A stretch of 64,000 nucleotides of DNA from contig CAZULM010000016.1 of assembly GCA_964621185.1 (NCBI GenBank), forward strand, positions 38,048 through 102,047, in the 5' to 3' direction. Origin of the DNA: M3007 sp964621185. Its GTDB lineage: Bacteria; Bacteroidota; Bacteroidia; Chitinophagales; Saprospiraceae. Numbering within the stretch: the stretch's first letter is position 1; each line of letters opens with the position of its first letter. Below, one piece after another: positions 26,801 to 35,074 of this stretch. Below the pieces are notes generated by a model. That model was not told where the DNA came from and did not search any database. It saw only the letters and a program-made list of their open reading frames with translations. The translations under genes were made by a program, and so were the position numbers.

Positions 26801-29150
26801 ACCCGCCTTGAGATTGTGTCGTGGCGCCATTCGACCATATATAACCATAAGGGGGCGTACCCCCAATGGGCGCCAGGTCAATTGTGCCGCTAGGGTTCGG
26901 TGTGCCGCATGGGATCGGGTCTGTTGTGGTGACAGGAGCCATTTGGGCCGGTTGGGCAATAAAGATGGCTGGGAAAGTTAAGCTGCATCCTCTGCTATCT
27001 GTAACCGTCACCGTGTACGTTCCTGCGCCTACGCCAGTCAAATCCTTGGCATCGTTGTCGGGATCCTCCGGGCCGTCGTTGCTCCAGTCGTAAGTGTAGG
27101 GTGGGGTGCCGCCTGTAGGATTAATGCTGATGGCGCCGTTGGAACCGCCAAAGCAGGTTATGTTTGTCAACACTATATTGTTGTTTGGGATTGCCATTGG
27201 CTGGGGACTGGCAACAGTTGCCTGAATTGTTCGGGTGCAGCCATTCGCATCTGTTATGGTGACCATGTAGATTCCAGCCGCCAGTCCCACCGGGTCCTGC
27301 ACGGTGGAGGTATAACCTTGCGGCCCCGCCCATGCGTATGCATAAGGTGGTGTCCCTCCGGATACCGTAAGGTCAACACTGCCTGTGCTGCTCCCAAAAC
27401 ATGAAACATTTGTCACAATAATGCTTGAAACTATTGGGAGCAGTTGTATTGCCGTTGAAGATATCGTTTTTGTACAATTGTGCAAATCGGTGACGGTAAC
27501 GGTATAGGTGCCGGCTGCTACATTGATCAAATTTTGGGTGGTCGCCCCATTTGACCAGTTATAGGTATAAGGAGGCACGCCTCCGCTTACGGTCAGGGTG
27601 ATTGCGCCCGTAGAAGCACCATTGCATAGTACATGGGTGATACTGGTAGCGATGGAAATCGCTGCCGCCTGCGTAATGGTACTGGAGTTGGTTTTTGTGC
27701 AACCGCTCGCATCAGTGACGGTAACGGTATATGTACCCACAGTTAGGTTATTCACATCCTGTGTGGTGGCGCCATTAGTCCATGAATAGACATAAGGCGC
27801 CGTCCCGCCCGTAACCGTCAGATCGATGCTGCCGCTGTTGCCGCCGAAGCACAGCGCCGGCGCTATTACCGTTGAAAGCACCATGCTGGAAGGTATTTGT
27901 TTCACCACGACAAAAGCCTGGAACGCGCAACTGGCAGCATCGGTGACCGTAACCGTGTAAGTGCCTGCGTTCAAGTTGCTGATGTCTTCCGTGCTGGCGC
28001 CGTTCGACCAGGAAAAGGTGTATGGGGCCGTCCCGAAATTTGGGTTCAAATCAATGTTGCCCTTGCTGCCCGGCACACAAGAGAGGTCGGTAATGCTGAA
28101 ATTTTGCAGCGGGATGGCAGGGCCAGGGTACACTGTCAGTTGCGCAGATGCCGTACAGCCATTCGTGGTATTCGTAGCTACAAGGGAGTACAGGCCCGCT
28201 TCAGTGGTGGTAGGTGTTTCAACAGTAGAATTGAAGTTGTTTGGCCCCGACCAAAGAAACGCCGTGTTGGGCGCGCCCGAAACCGATACGGGCAGGGTGA
28301 TGAGGCCGCCACCGCAGGGGATGCCTATTTGCGACAATACCGTGATGAGCGGAGGAATAAAATTGCCGGTCACTACAACCTGGTCGGTCGCTGTACAACC
28401 GTTTTGGGTATTGGTGACGATGAGGGTGTAAACCCCAGGCTGGTTAATGGTCGGAAACAGCGTGATTTGGCCGCCGGTGATGCCTGGCCCTATCCAAAGG
28501 TATGTGAACATGGGGCCAGTGGAGCTGCCAGCACCATTCAAGGTCAACGATGTAATGGCACAGGTGAGCGTAAAATCGGGGCCCGCGTTGGCAATTGGTG
28601 CAGCAATATCGACAAACACGTCAAACTGGTCGGTGCCGGTGCAGCCGTTAGCATCCGTAACGGTGACCGTATAGTTCCCCGGGGTGTTTATCTGGCTGAT
28701 GTTGAACTGGCTGGAAGCCGACACGCCGCTTGCTCCATTGGAGAGCGCCCAACTGTAAGGGGATGTGCCGCCGGTAACGCTCACGGGGACATTACCGCTT
28801 GGATTTATACAGGTCAACAGCAGGTTCTGTGCGGTCACCATGGTTGCCGCTGGCTGGGTCACGGTGCCGGAAAAGGTCATCGTACAGCCTACGGCGTCCG
28901 AAATGGTCACCGAATAGGCCCCTGCCGTCAAACCGGAAATGTCTTCTGTGGTGGCGCCATTGGACCAAACAAAGCTGAACGGCACTGGGCCACCGCTTAC
29001 ATTCAGGTCGATGGCGCCGTTGCTGCCGCCGTTACAGCTCGTGTTGGTGATACTGTTGATGGAAGGGTTGAAGCCGCATTGGGCGCTGCTTGAGAACGCA
29101 AAGAGCAGCCCGCAGCAGGTGGCAATCATGGGTTGTAGAATATGTTTCAT
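23826..29150 (-). CDS. Giant SprB-repeat surface protein with T9SS sorting domain
   Basis: 1774 residues. Signal peptide MKHILQPMIATCCGLLFAFS. About a dozen SprB-type repeats of 70-90 residues follow (for example GGTPPYTYLWNNGATTQNL and YTVTVTDANGCT); two in the N-terminal third look more like Ig/PKD domains. From about residue 1210 there is an SdrD B-like domain (GSVVQDDNKNCMVDLGEPGL), then a conserved domain with IGSYDPNDKQGYPIGYG often seen in such proteins, and a T9SS domain (SASPNPFGEETLLEV, ending GKLIVQ). SprB is the mobile gliding adhesin of Flavobacterium; this one is much smaller and may be an adhesin without a gliding role. No partner genes are beside it. The start at 29150 fits the signal peptide. 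Confidence 0.93.
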   Translation of the reverse strand: MKHILQPMIATCCGLLFAFSSSAQCGFNPSINSITNTSCNGGSNGAIDLNVSGGPVPFSFVWSNGATTEDISGLTAGAYSVTISDAVGCTMTFSGTVTQPAATMVTAQNLLLTCINPSGNVPVSVTGGTSPYSWALSNGASGVSASSQFNISQINTPGNYTVTVTDANGCTGTDQFDVFVDIAAPIANAGPDFTLTCAITSLTLNGAGSSTGPMFTYLWIGPGITGGQITLFPTINQPGVYTLIVTNTQNGCTATDQVVVTGNFIPPLITVLSQIGIPCGGGLITLPVSVSGAPNTAFLWSGPNNFNSTVETPTTTEAGLYSLVATNTTNGCTASAQLTVYPGPAIPLQNFSITDLSCVPGSKGNIDLNPNFGTAPYTFSWSNGASTEDISNLNAGTYTVTVTDAASCAFQAFVVVKQIPSSMVLSTVIAPALCFGGNSGSIDLTVTGGTAPYVYSWTNGATTQDVNNLTVGTYTVTVTDASGCTKTNSSTITQAAAISIATSITHVLCNGASTGAITLTVSGGVPPYTYNWSNGATTQNLINVAAGTYTVTVTDLHNCTKTISSTAIQLLPIVSSIIVTNVSCFGSSTGSVDLTVSGGTPPYAYAWAGPQGYTSTVQDPVGLAAGIYMVTITDANGCTRTIQATVASPQPMAIPNNNIVLTNITCFGGSNGAISINPTGGTPPYTYDWSNDGPEDPDNDAKDLTGVGAGTYTVTVTDSRGCSLTFPAIFIAQPAQMAPVTTTDPIPCGTPNPSGTIDLAPIGGTPPYGYIWSNGATTQSQGGLPPGAYSVTVTDVNGCTGASTSTIFVGEYILPGDFTITPASCQPGASDGAISLNVLPVNASAPLVFNWQGPAGFSASTQDISGLGVGSYSLTITDASDCQFIATLAVGNLPGSFSVAINPGASSCTSASTDVTVTNGSAPFTYLWSNGATTKNIATSISGTYTITVTDATGCTKTANTTISIAPPISMASNFTGLFCAGGSNAAINITVAGGTPPYTYLWNNGATTQNLFNLPSGTYCVTVTDAVNCTVAQCFTIAPGPQFAATMAPTAPTCAGAGDGSLLVALNSGNTGPFTWNLVGPAMQNGSSPSNSFTINGLSSGTYCITVTNALGCTAIACAPLGSPSPILADLTELSNTCDAAAIQANVSGGVPPYTFSWANSAPLPNVTQTIIANTSDNYHVTVTDANGCTKVATINVTLANGGACGYVRGSVVQDDNKNCMVDLGEPGLSGWLIRAEGLDTLYGITGANGKYLVAVPAGAYKMAVLAPNGLWQVCPLALLANVAMQNDTAFGGDFPVKAEVLCPALSVSIGTQQLRRCFSTNYYNVSYCNDGTALAENAYIEVLFDPFITFVSSAIPSQSIGLNKRRFFIGNVGIGDCNNFSIRVSVNCSAVLGQTHCTEAHIFPDTLCIDNAQWTGASLAVRSVCNNDSIQFIIKNVGSGNMGTVTNYIVVEDAVMLMQAPMPLLGAGDSITLKFPANGSTWRVEVGQEAFHPYPQPAGLSVEGCTTSSSFSTGFVNQFPISDYSESIDIDCTANIGSYDPNDKQGYPIGYGAAHYVRPGTEIEYLIRFQNTGTDTAFTVRIIDTLSVWLDPASVKFGASSHLYRYDLCGEGIVHFIFEDIMLPDSNVNEAASHGFVKFKATPRSDALLESVIENTAAIYFDFNDPVITNTTFHRLGENFVTVGLWQPRIPHAQVSASPNPFGEETLLEVKGLQSQRPLQLQVFDFQGKAIRSMESDDSMFRLKKVDWPAGVYFFKITQQGKTVGSGKLIVQ

Positions 29151-29325
29151 AGGTAATTCTTTTACTAGCATGAGATACAGTTAGGTCAGCACAGATTATG
29201 ACACTGCAAATGTTGGCCTTGCTGCTTGAAAATAAAAGGACAAATTTCTTTGGTTGTAAATGATATAATTTGATAAAAAATTTGAAATTATTGATTTTTA
29301 AGTAGTTGTATAAATTATGTAATTT

Positions 29326-29355
29326 TTGTAATTCCACCTTTATCCCCGATCTTTG
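29326..29355 (+). promoter_or_regulatory. Promoter for the 29376 gene
   Basis: TTG at 29326-29328, 19-nt spacer, GATCTTTG at 29348-29355, one base off TAnnTTTG. The leader would be short, about 15 nt. Confidence 0.5.
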
Positions 29356-29375
29356 TCGCCCAAACGCCACTTTCC

Positions 29376-30749
29376 ATGGAAAAAACACTGCTCTGGGAGG
29401 CATACTCCGCATTGTCAAGCGCAGAAATGCGCGAATTCGACAAATTCGTCCGATCTCCCTTTTTCAACACCCGAGCACAATTGGTCAAGCTTTTAGAAGA
29501 GATGGGCGCCTGCATGGCTACAGGCACGGCGCCCCACCGCACCGAGCCCGCTACTGTGGAAGAACGCCTCCACAATTCCGCCCTGCTGGCATTGCTCGAA
29601 AAGTACCTGACCTACAACGAGAAGTTTGAAGATGCCGAGCGCGGCAAAATCAGGCTTGCCGCTGCCTACCGCAAACGGAACTTAGGCAAGCACTTCCAGA
29701 TCACGCTCCGCAAAGCCCGAAAAAGCCGCGACAAACAGCCCTGGCGCCATGCCGATTATTACCACGACCTTAACCTGATCGAGTGGGAGCAGTATCAATA
29801 CGACACTTCCGCCCACCGCACCGAGTCGCTCAACATCCAGGATACTTCCGATTTGATGGACACCGCATTTATTGCCCGCAAACTGCGCCTGGCTTGCCTT
29901 GCCGTATCGCATCAGGCGGTGTACAAAACCGAGTACAAAATCGGGCTGATGGATGCCGTGATGGCGCATGTCGAGGCGGAAGGACTGGCTGAAACGCCCG
30001 CTATTGGCCTCTATTTCCACTGCTATCATTTCCTCACTACTGCTTTTGAAAAAGGAGAAATACACTTTGCCCGCTTTCGGGAAATGCTGGCTGCCTGCGC
30101 CACCAAATTCCCACCCGAAGAACTGCGCACCCTGTACCTGCTGGCCATCAACTTCGGCATCAAAAAACTGAACGAAAGCCGGGAAGGCTGGCTGCGCATC
30201 ACCTTCGACCTGTACAAAAGCGCCCTGCAGCTCGACCTTTTGCTTGAAAACAACCAGATTTCCCGCTTCGCCTTCAACAACATCACAGCCATTGCCCTGC
30301 GGGCAGGCGAGTTGGACTGGGCCGAAAACTTTATCCTGAGTTACCGGCCGAAACTTGAACGCCAATGGCGCGATGCCACCGCAAGCCTCAATATGGCGCG
30401 GGTAGCCTATGCGCGCAAAGACTACAAAACGGCCCTGCTCAACCTGCAGCGCTCCGATTACAAAGACCTTATCAACAACCTGATTGCCAAGACATTGCAG
30501 CTGAAAATATACTATGAAACAGATGAGTTCGACCTACTCGCCAGCCACTTAGCCAGCATGAAAAACTTTATCCGCCGGCACACCGCCATTGGCTACCACC
30601 GCAGCAACTACAGCCGCCTGGTTCAGTACACCCAACAGATGAGCGCCCTTAATTTTTCCAACGCCAACGCCGTGGCTGCATTTCGGGAAAAAATAGAAAA
30701 AGAGAAAGTGCTGACAGAGAAAGCCTGGTTCTTGGAAATGTTGGGATAG
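29376..30749 (+). CDS. Conserved helical protein of unknown function (paralogue of 9648-11129)
   Basis: 457 residues, cytoplasmic by lack of a signal. It looks all-helical, with repeated pairs of helices as in TPR-like folds (EMREFDKFVRSPFFN, FNNITAIALRAGELDWAEN, ETDEFDLLASHLASMKNF). It shares blocks with the protein at 9648 at low identity, so they are diverged members of one family. I do not recognise a described function. It has its own promoter, and a dispersed repeat element starts 30 bp after its stop. Confidence 0.87.
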   Translation: MEKTLLWEAYSALSSAEMREFDKFVRSPFFNTRAQLVKLLEEMGACMATGTAPHRTEPATVEERLHNSALLALLEKYLTYNEKFEDAERGKIRLAAAYRKRNLGKHFQITLRKARKSRDKQPWRHADYYHDLNLIEWEQYQYDTSAHRTESLNIQDTSDLMDTAFIARKLRLACLAVSHQAVYKTEYKIGLMDAVMAHVEAEGLAETPAIGLYFHCYHFLTTAFEKGEIHFARFREMLAACATKFPPEELRTLYLLAINFGIKKLNESREGWLRITFDLYKSALQLDLLLENNQISRFAFNNITAIALRAGELDWAENFILSYRPKLERQWRDATASLNMARVAYARKDYKTALLNLQRSDYKDLINNLIAKTLQLKIYYETDEFDLLASHLASMKNFIRRHTAIGYHRSNYSRLVQYTQQMSALNFSNANAVAAFREKIEKEKVLTEKAWFLEMLG

Positions 30750-30778
30750 CCGAACTACCTTGCCCCGATAAAACGTCA

Positions 30779-30886
30779 TATAGTCAACGCAAAGTGGACG
30801 TGAATGTAAGCATGTTACAATCAATTTAAAATTAGGCCTTAGTTTCACTCAAATCATTCAAAATCACTTTAATCATAGTATACATG
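30779..30886 (+). repeat. Dispersed ~107-bp element, copy 1; its end supplies a start codon
   Basis: It begins TATAGTCAACGCAAAGTGG and ends with an AATCA-type array (TCACTCAAATCATTCAAAA, then TCACTTTAATCA and GTATACATG). The last ATG is the start codon of the sugar porter. The second copy is at 60868-60974. Ends are conserved, the middle is not. Confidence 0.85.
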
Positions 30887-32209
30887 AACCACCGTAAAAT
30901 TTTGTTCTGGTCAATCACGGTCGCACTGGCGGGTTTCCTGTTCGGCTTCGACACGGTTGTGATTTCGGGCGCCGATCTTTCCTTGCAGGCGCTTTGGCAA
31001 AAAGGCGAGCTCTTTCACGGTTTCGTGGTGATGGCTTCCGCACTTTGGGGCACGGTGGTTGGCGCTATGTTCGGCGGCATCCCTACTGACAAACTGGGCC
31101 GGAAAAAGACGCTTTTCTGGATCGGCATCTTCTATACCGTGTCTGCCATCGGCTCCGGGCTGGCGGGCGATCCATGGGTATTTGCGTTCTTTCGTTTCCT
31201 GGGCGGGCTGGGCGTGGGCGCCTCCACCATTGCTGCGCCAGCTTATATTTCTGAGATTGCACCGGCAAAGAACCGGGGCAAACTGGTGGCCTTGTACCAG
31301 TTCAACATCGTTTTGGGCATTCTGGTAGCCTTTTTGTCCAATTACCTCTTGAGCGGTGTTGGCGATAACGCCTGGCGCTGGATGGTCGGCGTGGAAGCCA
31401 TCCCTGCTTTTTTGTACACTATCATGGTGTTGACGGTGCCGGAAAGCCCGCGCTGGCTCCTGATAAAAAAGAACGACCGGGAAGCGGCTGCGGCAACACT
31501 AAAGCTTATTGATCCGGGCATGGATACGGCGGCCGAGATGCAACGCATCGAATCGGATCACGCCACAACAGACAACAGCGAAAGCATTTTCAGCCAGCAA
31601 TACCGCTTCCCGTTGACCCTGGCCTTTTTGGTGGCGTTTTTTAACCAGTTTTCGGGCATCAATGCTTTTTTATACTACGCGCCCAGGATTTTTGAAGTGG
31701 CGGGCCTGGAGCAGCGCGCGGCATTGCTGAGCAGCATCGGCATTGGCGCCACCAACCTGATTTTTACCCTGGTAGGCTTGTCGCTGATCGATCGTTTTGG
31801 CCGCAAACAGCTCATGTACATCGGCTCCGTTGGCTATATTGTCTCTCTTTCCCTGGTCGCCCTGGCTTTCGTGATGGGCTGGAAAGGCATGGCAGTCCCC
31901 ATTTTCCTGTTCATGTTCATTGCCGCCCACGCCATCGGCCAGGGCACAGTCATCTGGGTGTTTATCTCTGAAATTTTCCCAAACCATTTAAGGGCCAACG
32001 GGCAGGCTTTTGGCAGTTCAGTACATTGGTGGCTGGCAGCGGCCATCCCTTCTTTAGTGCCGGTGCTTTTTACCAAAATCGGCGCTGCTCCGGTATTCGC
32101 CTTCTTCGCCTTTATGATGGTGCTGCAATTGCTGTTCGTCTGGCGGATGATGCCGGAAACAAAAGGTGTGTCGCTGGAGGATTTGGAGAAGCAGTTGAAG
32201 GGGAAGTAG
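30884..32209 (+). CDS. Sugar porter (MFS, SP family)
   Basis: 441 residues, 12 predicted helices. Signature pieces of the sugar porter family: FLFGFDTVVISGA in helix 1, GGIPTDKLGRKKTLF in loop 2-3, PESPRWLL after helix 6, NQFSGINAFLYYAP in helix 7, SLIDRFGRKQL in loop 8-9 and PETKGVSLEDLE at the end. It most likely imports fructose or a related hexose, because a PfkB-type kinase and a GH32 fructan hydrolase follow on the same strand. A repeat element reaches right up to its start codon, and two arrays lie between it and the kinase. Confidence 0.94.
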   Translation: MNHRKILFWSITVALAGFLFGFDTVVISGADLSLQALWQKGELFHGFVVMASALWGTVVGAMFGGIPTDKLGRKKTLFWIGIFYTVSAIGSGLAGDPWVFAFFRFLGGLGVGASTIAAPAYISEIAPAKNRGKLVALYQFNIVLGILVAFLSNYLLSGVGDNAWRWMVGVEAIPAFLYTIMVLTVPESPRWLLIKKNDREAAAATLKLIDPGMDTAAEMQRIESDHATTDNSESIFSQQYRFPLTLAFLVAFFNQFSGINAFLYYAPRIFEVAGLEQRAALLSSIGIGATNLIFTLVGLSLIDRFGRKQLMYIGSVGYIVSLSLVALAFVMGWKGMAVPIFLFMFIAAHAIGQGTVIWVFISEIFPNHLRANGQAFGSSVHWWLAAAIPSLVPVLFTKIGAAPVFAFFAFMMVLQLLFVWRMMPETKGVSLEDLEKQLKGK

Positions 32210-32211
32210 GC

Positions 32212-32272
32212 AAGTTTGCAAATTTGCAAGGGGCAAGTTTACAAGTATGCAAATGACCAAGTGGGCAAGAAT
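32212..32272 (+). repeat. 8-nt-period array directly after the sugar porter stop
   Basis: The units CAAGTTTG, CAAATTTG, CAAGGGG, CAAGTTTA, CAAGTATG, CAAATGAC and CAAGTGGG follow one another. The array begins two bases after the stop codon. Confidence 0.75.
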
Positions 32273-32306
32273 TCAAGGGGAGCGGCGCATATCCCTGTAC
32301 ATATAA

Positions 32307-32400
32307 TTTCGCGCAGATTTTACACGGATTTTTACGCAGATTCCACACAGATTTTTCCGCGTAAAATCTGCGTAAAAATCCGCGTAAAATCTGCGCGAAA
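32307..32400. repeat. 36-bp inverted repeat built of 12-nt units
   Basis: Arms 32307-32342 and 32365-32400 pair with one mismatch around a 22-nt loop. Both arms and the loop are degenerate copies of a unit of about 12 nt (GCAGATTTTAC and its complement GTAAAATCTGC). It ends 58 nt before the kinase ATG. Confidence 0.92.
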
Positions 32401-32458
32401 CAGGAAACGGTGCGTACCTTATTGGGGTTCATCTTTCGGTTATTTATAAAAAAAATAT

Positions 32459-33352
32459 ATGCCAAACCCAACACTAATATGCTTCGGTGAAATCCTCTGG
32501 GATATGTTGCCCAGCGGCCCAGTGGCCGGCGGCGCGCCCCTAAACGTAACCTTCCATGCCAACCAGTTCGGGCTGAAGGCGAAACTTATCAGCAGTATCG
32601 GCGCCGACGCGCTGGGCGAGGGCCTTTCCCAGTTCATGGCCAACCTCGGCATCCCGCTCGACCTGATCCAAACCGACCCGCAGCTGCCGACCGGCACCGT
32701 GAACGTGACCCTGAGCGCTGGCGGGTCGCCTTCCTACGAGATCGTCAGCCCTGTGGCTTGGGACAATATCCAGCCAGACACCGATGCTGCGGCAGCGGTG
32801 AAAAACGCCGATGCCCTGGTTTTTGGCAGCCTCGCCTGCCGCACTGCGCAAAACAAGAATACCCTGCTGCAGTACCTCGACCATGCCCGGCTTCGGGTTT
32901 TTGACGTCAACTTGCGCAGCCCTTTCTTCTCCCAGGCTTTGATCGAAGAACTGCTGGGCAAGGCCGATATGGTCAAAATGAACGACGAAGAGCTCGCGCT
33001 CATAGCTGGCTGGCATGGCATTGTCGGCGACGAAAAAACGCAGTTGCAGCGCTTGCAAGCAAAGTTTGGGGTAAAACTGTTCATCCTGACACGCGGGAAA
33101 GACGGTGCGGCCTGCCTCGACGATTCCGGCTTTTGGGAGCACAGGGGCTTCCGGGTTACAGTACAAGACACCATCGGCAGCGGCGACTCCTTTTTGGCGG
33201 CATTTTTGAGCAAATACCTGAACGGGGAGCCCATCCACAATTGCCTGGCATTCGCCGGAGCCGTGGGAGCGCTGGTGGCCACCAAAAAAGGCGGCACCCC
33301 CCAAATTCAATTGTTTGAAATTCAAACACTGATGCAGAGCAGTGCAGCTTGA
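32459..33352 (+). CDS. PfkB-family sugar kinase, probable fructokinase
   Basis: 297 residues. N-terminal ICFGEILWDMLPSG and GGAPLNVTFHANQFG bind the sugar; the second PfkB signature with the catalytic Asp is DTIGSGDSFLAAFLS, and RVFDVNLRSPFF and KMNDEELALI are typical of fructokinases. It should phosphorylate fructose to fructose 6-phosphate, taking product from the sugar porter. It ends 41 bp before the GH32 lipoprotein gene, so both are probably co-transcribed. Confidence 0.9.
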   Translation: MPNPTLICFGEILWDMLPSGPVAGGAPLNVTFHANQFGLKAKLISSIGADALGEGLSQFMANLGIPLDLIQTDPQLPTGTVNVTLSAGGSPSYEIVSPVAWDNIQPDTDAAAAVKNADALVFGSLACRTAQNKNTLLQYLDHARLRVFDVNLRSPFFSQALIEELLGKADMVKMNDEELALIAGWHGIVGDEKTQLQRLQAKFGVKLFILTRGKDGAACLDDSGFWEHRGFRVTVQDTIGSGDSFLAAFLSKYLNGEPIHNCLAFAGAVGALVATKKGGTPQIQLFEIQTLMQSSAA

Positions 33353-33393
33353 GTAGCTGTGCCATTTGCCATCAACAATATAGATATTTTCAC

Positions 33394-35004
33394 ATGAATC
33401 TCCGCATATACATCCTGAGCGTCCTCCTCTTTGGGTGCATCCTTTTCGCTTGTGAACAACCCAACACAAAGCAACAGAAGGAGCCACCGCCCCAAAGCAC
33501 CTACCTGGAAAAACACCGCCCGCAGTTCCATTTTTCGCCCAAGGAAAAATGGATGAACGACCCCAACGGGATGGTTTTTTACGATGGCGAATACCACCTG
33601 TTCTATCAATATTTCCCTGATAGCACGCGCTGGGGCCCAATGCACTGGGGCCATGCCGTCAGCACCGACATGGTGCGCTGGGAGCATCTGCCCGTCGCAC
33701 TCTACCCCGATTCGCTCGGGTATATCTTCTCCGGCAGCGCTGTAGTTGATTGGAACAATACCAGCGGTTTTGGACAAAATGGCCAGCCGCCCCTTGTGGC
33801 CATCTACACCTATCACGAGCCAAACAAGGAAAAAGCGGGCAGGAACGATTTCCAAAACCAGGGCATCGCCTACAGCAACGACAAAGGCCGTACCTGGGTG
33901 AAATACGCAGGAAACCCGGTAATCCCCAACCCGGGCAATATCCGGGACTTCCGCGACCCCAAGGTCGTCTGGCATCCCGAGTCCAGCCAATGGGTCATGG
34001 TACTGGCCGTACAGGACCACGCCGAATTTTGGGGATCGAAAGACTTAAAAAGCTGGGCCAAGCTCAGTGATTGGGGCAAGGATTTCGGCGTACATGGCGG
34101 TGTGTGGGAATGTCCCGACTTGTTTCCCATGAAAGTAGAAGGCACGGGCGAAAAAAAATGGGTATTGCTGCAAAGCCTCAACCCCGGCACGCCCCAGGGC
34201 GGCTCCGGCACCCAGTATTTTGTGGGCGATTTTGACGGCAAACAATTTACGCTCGACGCGGATTTTAAGCAATACGTGCCAAAAGGGAAAGGCGTTTGGT
34301 TCGATTGCGGGCGTGACAATTATGCCGGCGTCACCTGGTCGGGCATCCCGGAGAAAGATGGCCGCACCCTATGGCTGGGATGGATGAGCAACTGGCTCTA
34401 CGCCCAGGAAGTGCCAACCCTGGAGTGGCGCAGCGCTATGACCATACCCAAGGCATTGACCTTGAAAAAAACGGAACAGGGTTACCGCCTTTTCACCCAG
34501 CCGGTAACAGAACTTAGCACCCTGCGCGGCGCTGCCCACCAGATAGCGGCTACGACCCTAGAAGGCGCAATGGACCTTACCCCTTCGCTTGGGTTTTCCC
34601 CGGTAAAGTCGGAGTTTATCCTGGAATTTGAGCTGCCCGCCGAAGGCGCTGTCAATTGTGGGATCGAACTGTCCAACAGCAAAGGCGAGTGGTACCGCAT
34701 CGGCTTCGACGCAGCCAAAAACCGCTTTTTCAGCGACCGCACCCAGTCGGGCGATTTTTCTTTCTCGAATAAATTTGCCGGCCTTATTTATTCCGATCCC
34801 AGGCCTTCCTCCAGCAAAACACTGAAACTGCATGTATTCATCGATGCTGCTTCGATAGAGCTTTTTGCCGACGATGGCGCGCTGTGCATGACGGAGCTTT
34901 TCTTTCCGAGTGAGGATTTTGGAAGTATTGCGCTGTTTGCGGAAAATGGGAAAGTGGGGTTGAGGAAAGGAGAAGGGTTTGGGTTGAGGTCTATTTGGCC
35001 CTAG
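33394..35004 (+). CDS. GH32 fructan/levan hydrolase lipoprotein
   Basis: 536 residues. A lipoprotein signal (MNLRIYILSVLLFGCILFAC) offers Cys20 as the probable acylation site (Cys15 is also possible). The GH32 five-bladed propeller carries the three catalytic motifs: WMNDPNG with the nucleophile Asp56, FRDPKV with Asp188 and WECPD with the acid/base Glu239. A C-terminal beta-sandwich covers about 385-536 (VFIDAASIELFADDGALCM). It would release fructose from levan, inulin or sucrose at the cell surface. The start at 33394 gives the lipoprotein signal; a TTG at 33349 would overlap the kinase. Confidence 0.95.
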   Translation: MNLRIYILSVLLFGCILFACEQPNTKQQKEPPPQSTYLEKHRPQFHFSPKEKWMNDPNGMVFYDGEYHLFYQYFPDSTRWGPMHWGHAVSTDMVRWEHLPVALYPDSLGYIFSGSAVVDWNNTSGFGQNGQPPLVAIYTYHEPNKEKAGRNDFQNQGIAYSNDKGRTWVKYAGNPVIPNPGNIRDFRDPKVVWHPESSQWVMVLAVQDHAEFWGSKDLKSWAKLSDWGKDFGVHGGVWECPDLFPMKVEGTGEKKWVLLQSLNPGTPQGGSGTQYFVGDFDGKQFTLDADFKQYVPKGKGVWFDCGRDNYAGVTWSGIPEKDGRTLWLGWMSNWLYAQEVPTLEWRSAMTIPKALTLKKTEQGYRLFTQPVTELSTLRGAAHQIAATTLEGAMDLTPSLGFSPVKSEFILEFELPAEGAVNCGIELSNSKGEWYRIGFDAAKNRFFSDRTQSGDFSFSNKFAGLIYSDPRPSSSKTLKLHVFIDAASIELFADDGALCMTELFFPSEDFGSIALFAENGKVGLRKGEGFGLRSIWP

Positions 35005-35074
35005 GAAATGCGAATTTATGCTGCTAAAAAAGTTTATTCATGTCCTCAAAACCACCCATATTCAGGCTAGTACG

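Noticed and set aside
23826..29150. Many long frames on the plus strand opposite the SprB-repeat gene
   Set aside because: Shadows of the repeat structure; they repeat with the same period and carry no independent motif.
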